Shown piece after piece: positions 32,072 through 34,682 of a stretch of 34,682 bases of DNA (positions within the stretch are counted from its first letter, which is position 1; each line of letters opens with the position of its first letter). The stretch covers positions 1-34,682 of the forward strand of contig JAJPXP010000054.1 of assembly GCA_021205365.1 (NCBI GenBank). The letters run 5' to 3'. This DNA is from Clostridia bacterium. Its GTDB lineage: Bacteria; Bacillota; Clostridia; Oscillospirales; Butyricicoccaceae. Under the pieces are notes generated by a model, which had not been told where the DNA came from, did no database searches, and saw nothing but the letters and a program-made list of their open reading frames with translations. Position numbers and translations under genes: made by a program.

Positions 32072-33247
32072 ATGAAAATCTGTGCTATTATTTCTGAGTA
32101 CAATCCCTTTCATGCAGGTCATCTGTTACAGATTCAGAAAATCCGAAAAAAAATGCCGGATTGCCTGATCGTTTCCATCATGAGTGGAAACTATGTCCAG
32201 CGCGGTGAACCAGCACTTTGGGATAAATATTTTCGTGCAGCATGTGCAGTCCGCGCAGGCGGACCAGATCTGGTTCTCGAACTGCCTCTGACTGCAGCAC
32301 TATCCTCTGCTGAAGGTTTTGCGCAGGGAGGTGTGCAGCTTGTCGCTTCGATTGGATGTGTAACACACCTTTCCTTTGGCTGTGAAACCGGAACAGAAGA
32401 AAATCTGCTGACACTTGCTTCTCTGCTGGAATCCGATGCATTTGCCGGACTTTTAAGGCAACGGCTCGCCAATGGAATCAGCTATGCACAGGCTGCAGAA
32501 CAGGCCGTTTCCACACTGCATCCAGATCTTGCCCCCCTTCTGCGCTCTCCCAATGATATGCTAGCAGTTCAGTACTGCCGTGCACTACAAAAAAACTGTC
32601 CACGAATTCAGCCGATTGCAGTCCGGCGCATTGGCGCTGCGCATGATGGTACTCCAGTCGGTGACATTCCATCTGCAAGTTATATTCGCTCCCTGTTCCA
32701 TGATAACAGAAACGAGGAGGCCTTTGCGCTTCTTCCCAAGCAATACCGGAAAAGCTGCTATACAGCCCGCCGGCATAGTTGGAGCAATCTGGAAGCTGCT
32801 GTTCTGCCCTATCTGCGCAGAATTTCTCCAGCATACATTGCATCCCTACCCAATGTCTCCGAAGGTCTGGAAAATCGTTTTCATACTGCCTGTCAGAATG
32901 CAGGGAATCTGTCCGAGCTATGGGAAAATGCCCGTTCCCGCCGGCATCCGCTGAGCAGAATACGCCGGCTGACATTATGTGCATATCTCGGTATCACACA
33001 GGAGCTTGCTTCGCTCCCCCCTTCCTATGCCACTGTCCTTGCCATGGATACCGAAGGACAAAAGATTTTGAAGGAAATGAAAAAAACCTGTACGCTACCG
33101 GTAATCATCAAGCCTGCACAGGCCCGTTCACTGACAGGTAATGCAGAAAAGCTCTGGAAGCTCACACTTTCCGCCGACGATCAGTATTATTTTCCACTGT
33201 CAGCCGGATACAGTTGGAAATGTACACCATTCCGATGTGAAATTTAA
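32072..33247 (+). CDS. tmcAL: tRNA(Met) cytidine acetate ligase (YlbM family)
   Basis: 391 residues from the ATG at 32072 (GGAGG 4 bases upstream; the in-frame ATG at 32051 precedes the ribosome binding site). AIISEYNPFHAGHLLQI holds the HxGH nucleotidyltransferase motif, followed by SGNYVQRGEPALWDK, GPDLVLELPLTAALSSAEGFA and a SPNDMLAVQYCRAL segment. TmcAL uses ATP and acetate to acetylate C34 of elongator tRNA-Met. The length matches the family. It is near ackA, whose product also handles acetate, though on the opposite strand. Confidence 0.93.
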   Translation: MKICAIISEYNPFHAGHLLQIQKIRKKMPDCLIVSIMSGNYVQRGEPALWDKYFRAACAVRAGGPDLVLELPLTAALSSAEGFAQGGVQLVASIGCVTHLSFGCETGTEENLLTLASLLESDAFAGLLRQRLANGISYAQAAEQAVSTLHPDLAPLLRSPNDMLAVQYCRALQKNCPRIQPIAVRRIGAAHDGTPVGDIPSASYIRSLFHDNRNEEAFALLPKQYRKSCYTARRHSWSNLEAAVLPYLRRISPAYIASLPNVSEGLENRFHTACQNAGNLSELWENARSRRHPLSRIRRLTLCAYLGITQELASLPPSYATVLAMDTEGQKILKEMKKTCTLPVIIKPAQARSLTGNAEKLWKLTLSADDQYYFPLSAGYSWKCTPFRCEI

Positions 33248-33267
33248 CTCCCCACGCGGGGAATTTT
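33243..33267 (+). terminator. Short terminator of tmcAL
   Basis: TCCCC/GGGGA stem with an ACGC loop followed by ATTTTCC; short but GC-only. Confidence 0.5.
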
Positions 33268-33273
33268 CCAAAA

Positions 33274-33329
33274 ATTACTTTACCTGTCGTAGTAATTGTG
33301 CTATAATTACTCCATCAGATAGAGTAATT
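33274..33329 (+). promoter_or_regulatory. padR promoter with four operator half-sites
   Basis: The promoter is TTTACC (33279-33284), 17 bases, TATAAT (33302-33307). The heptamer AATTACT or its complement AGTAATT occurs at 33274, 33291, 33305 and 33323 in alternating orientation, with the central dyad overlapping the -10. This suggests autorepression by PadR. Confidence 0.65.
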
Positions 33330-33345
33330 TGAAAAGGAGGCTACT

Positions 33346-33669
33346 ATGCTTAGCAGTGATGTCATGCGCGGCTATAACGACACGCTGATTCTGAGCCTGC
33401 TGGCTGAGGGGGATTCCTATGGCTATGAAATCTCCCGCAATATTCAGGAACGGACAGGTGGCGCATATGCCATGCGTGAAACCACATTGTATTCTGCCTT
33501 TAACCGTCTGGAACGGCTTGGTTATGTCTCCTCCTATCAGGGAACAGAAACCTTTGGCAGAAAACGAACGTATTACACCATTACACCTGCCGGCCTGGTA
33601 TTTTATCATAAAAAATGTGAGGAATGGATACTGTTACAGCAGGTGATTAACCGCTTTCTCAAGGAGTGA
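33346..33669 (+). CDS. PadR-family transcriptional regulator
   Basis: 107 residues, AAGGAGG before the ATG. A winged helix: LILSLLAEGDSYGYEISRNIQERTGGAYAMRETTLYSAFNRLERLGYVSSYQG with the YxxL/RLxxxGxV features of PadR, then a wing (GRKRTYYTITPAG) and a short C-terminal helix for dimerisation. It most likely represses its own operon and responds to a small hydrophobic molecule. Its last codons contain the ribosome binding site of the next gene, so the two are coupled. Confidence 0.93.
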   Translation: MLSSDVMRGYNDTLILSLLAEGDSYGYEISRNIQERTGGAYAMRETTLYSAFNRLERLGYVSSYQGTETFGRKRTYYTITPAGLVFYHKKCEEWILLQQVINRFLKE

Positions 33670-33674
33670 ACGCC

Positions 33675-34358
33675 ATGAATACCATACGAAATTATATCAA
33701 CGCGATGTTCTCTTCACTTCCCAAAACACCGGAAATCCTGCGCCTGCAGGCAGAAATGCTGGAAAATCTGGAGGATCGGTACAATGACCTCCTACGGGAG
33801 GGTAAAAGTGAAAATGAAGCAGTCGGCATTATTCTTGCCAGCATCGGAAGCGCAGAAGATCTCAAAGCCGAATTGGGAATTTCTGAAGATGAACCTCCCG
33901 CCCAGCCGCTGGAAGACCACAGTGTATTTTTAGCAGAACGTGCTGCGTTTCATCGAACGTTTGCCATTGCTATGGCTTTCGGTGTCGTGCTATGCATCTG
34001 CGCAGTCATCGCAGGTGCAGTATGTGATTCTTTTACGCATAACGATGGCATCACAAGCATAGCATTTTTTGGCCCAGTCGCGATTGCAGTGGCAATCTTT
34101 GTATATTTTGGTATACGTGAGGACTGGTATAATGAACGATACAAGGAAATCCAGCAGCCTTTATTCGAGCCAGAGCCGAAATCTGAAAAAATGACACTTT
34201 CCAGTGTCGTTGCTTCCATTTTATTTCCATTGGCAGTTATACTTTATCTCTGCATCGGATTTCTCTATGGATTATGGCATCCCGGCTGGATTATTTTTCC
34301 GTTCTGTGCCATCATTGTCGGCGCAGTTGACTCCTATGACAAATATAGAAAACAATAA
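33675..34358 (+). CDS. PadR-partner membrane protein (permease-prefix / DUF1700-like)
   Basis: 227 residues from the ATG at 33675, 8 bases after AAGGAG; a GTG at 33666 is too close. The cytoplasmic N-terminus (1-75: LQAEMLENLEDRYNDLLREGKSENEAVGIILASIGSAEDLKAEL) is a helical permease-prefix-type domain, as in many PadR-linked proteins. Four hydrophobic helices follow, roughly at 93-115, 127-146, 174-196 and 201-217. The pair probably senses envelope stress or lipophilic compounds; no direct evidence. Confidence 0.8.
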   Translation: MNTIRNYINAMFSSLPKTPEILRLQAEMLENLEDRYNDLLREGKSENEAVGIILASIGSAEDLKAELGISEDEPPAQPLEDHSVFLAERAAFHRTFAIAMAFGVVLCICAVIAGAVCDSFTHNDGITSIAFFGPVAIAVAIFVYFGIREDWYNERYKEIQQPLFEPEPKSEKMTLSSVVASILFPLAVILYLCIGFLYGLWHPGWIIFPFCAIIVGAVDSYDKYRKQ

Positions 34359-34360
34359 AG

Positions 34361-34402
34361 AAAGTGCTGTTCGGAGGAAGGTTCCGGACAGCACTTTTTT
34401 CA
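34361..34402 (+). terminator. Terminator of the padR operon
   Basis: AAAGTGCTGT/ACAGCACTTT arms with an inner TCGGA/TTCCG extension, ending in T6. Confidence 0.88.
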
Positions 34403-34514
34403 TATTCAAACAGCCATTGCAAAAAGTTGGTTGATGTTACGTTGTTCTAATTTTTTGTGTGATTTGTTGATTGTACTTTGCAGCAGCTATTTCAATATAA
34501 TTTATGGGATTGGG

Positions 34515-34541
34515 GGAGCATCCCGCAATGCAGGATGCTCC
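34515..34541 (-). terminator. Hairpin after the thiolase gene (possible terminator)
   Basis: Perfect 9-bp arms GGAGCATCC/GGATGCTCC with a 9-base loop, 31 bases past the thiolase stop. It lacks a T run on the minus strand, so it may act in mRNA stability. Confidence 0.4.
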
Positions 34542-34572
34542 TATGTTAAAATAGAGAATATGAGAAATCGGA

Positions 34573-34682
34573 TTACTTGCAGAGCTCGTCACGCTCGAAG
34601 ATGATTGCTTCGCCCATGCCGCCGCCAATGCACATGGTAGCCAGGCCGATGGTAGCATCACGCTTGATCATTTCGTAGATCA
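34573..34682 (-). CDS. Acetyl-CoA C-acetyltransferase (thiolase), C-terminal 35 residues only
   Basis: The window ends inside the gene. The visible tail reads [24 protein letters not shown], the conserved thiolase C-terminus in which the cysteine of the CxGGGxG motif is the second catalytic cysteine. The enzyme condenses two acetyl-CoA to acetoacetyl-CoA, the first step of butyrate formation. The 5' part lies beyond 34682. Confidence 0.9.
   Translation of the reverse strand, partial: IYEMIKRDATIGLATMCIGGGMGEAIIFERDELCK

Noticed and set aside
1-34682. CRISPR arrays, insertion sequences, prophage or integrase genes
   Set aside because: No regularly spaced direct repeats, transposase or phage proteins were seen on either strand.

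Overview
The window looks like the chromosome of a low-to-moderate GC, endospore-forming anaerobic Firmicute of class Clostridia, probably an Oscillospirales relative of Butyricicoccus or Agathobaculum. This is an inference from gene content: a forespore SpoIIR, a DUF1540 cysteine-rich protein, a YmaF-family protein, a free-standing Spo0A-type DNA-binding domain, acetate kinase, a thiolase of the butyrate/acetoacetyl-CoA route, and strong AGGAGG ribosome binding sites throughout. I see no prophage, insertion sequence, CRISPR array or rRNA. Most of it is core genome.

Layout. 1-7.7 kb (minus strand): end of a tRNA-Val, a TetM-like translational GTPase fused to a NYN RNase-like domain, an aconitase-family hydratase, an FlK-like hot-dog thioesterase, and an amt-glnB ammonium operon. 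8-12.8 kb: a DUF1275 membrane protein, a nitroreductase divergent from a small conserved protein, tRNA-Pro(GGG), a two-gene operon of an XRE regulator plus a stand-alone Spo0A C-terminal domain, and a Gfo/Idh/MocA oxidoreductase. 12.8-17.2 kb: a MATE transporter, a small conserved protein, a Nim-like flavoprotein interrupted by an in-frame amber codon, an alpha/beta hydrolase lacking its nucleophilic serine, and nudC.

17.3-21.3 kb (plus): a tight operon of class II aldolase, MtnA, an adenosine-type deaminase and an ADP-ribosylglycohydrolase-family protein. The first three genes match three of the four steps that convert 5'-deoxyadenosine or methylthioadenosine to DHAP plus an aldehyde. This is the best candidate here for a little-described system: disposal of the radical-SAM by-product 5'-deoxyadenosine through deamination, perhaps with a new glycohydrolase partner.

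21.3-29.2 kb (minus): trpS, a DUF1540 protein, a cell-wall amidase, two tandem O-antigen-ligase-like membrane proteins, spoIIR, ispE and a PHP-type histidinol phosphatase. spoIIR and the divergent DUF378 gene each carry a sigma-F-like promoter. 29.3-34.7 kb: DUF378, ackA, a histidine-repeat YmaF protein, a 146-bp imperfect palindrome, tmcAL, a PadR regulator with a multi-half-site operator and its membrane partner, and the 3' end of a thiolase gene.

Gene starts were chosen from ribosome binding sites and family N-termini. All functional names come from motifs read by eye; no database search was run.
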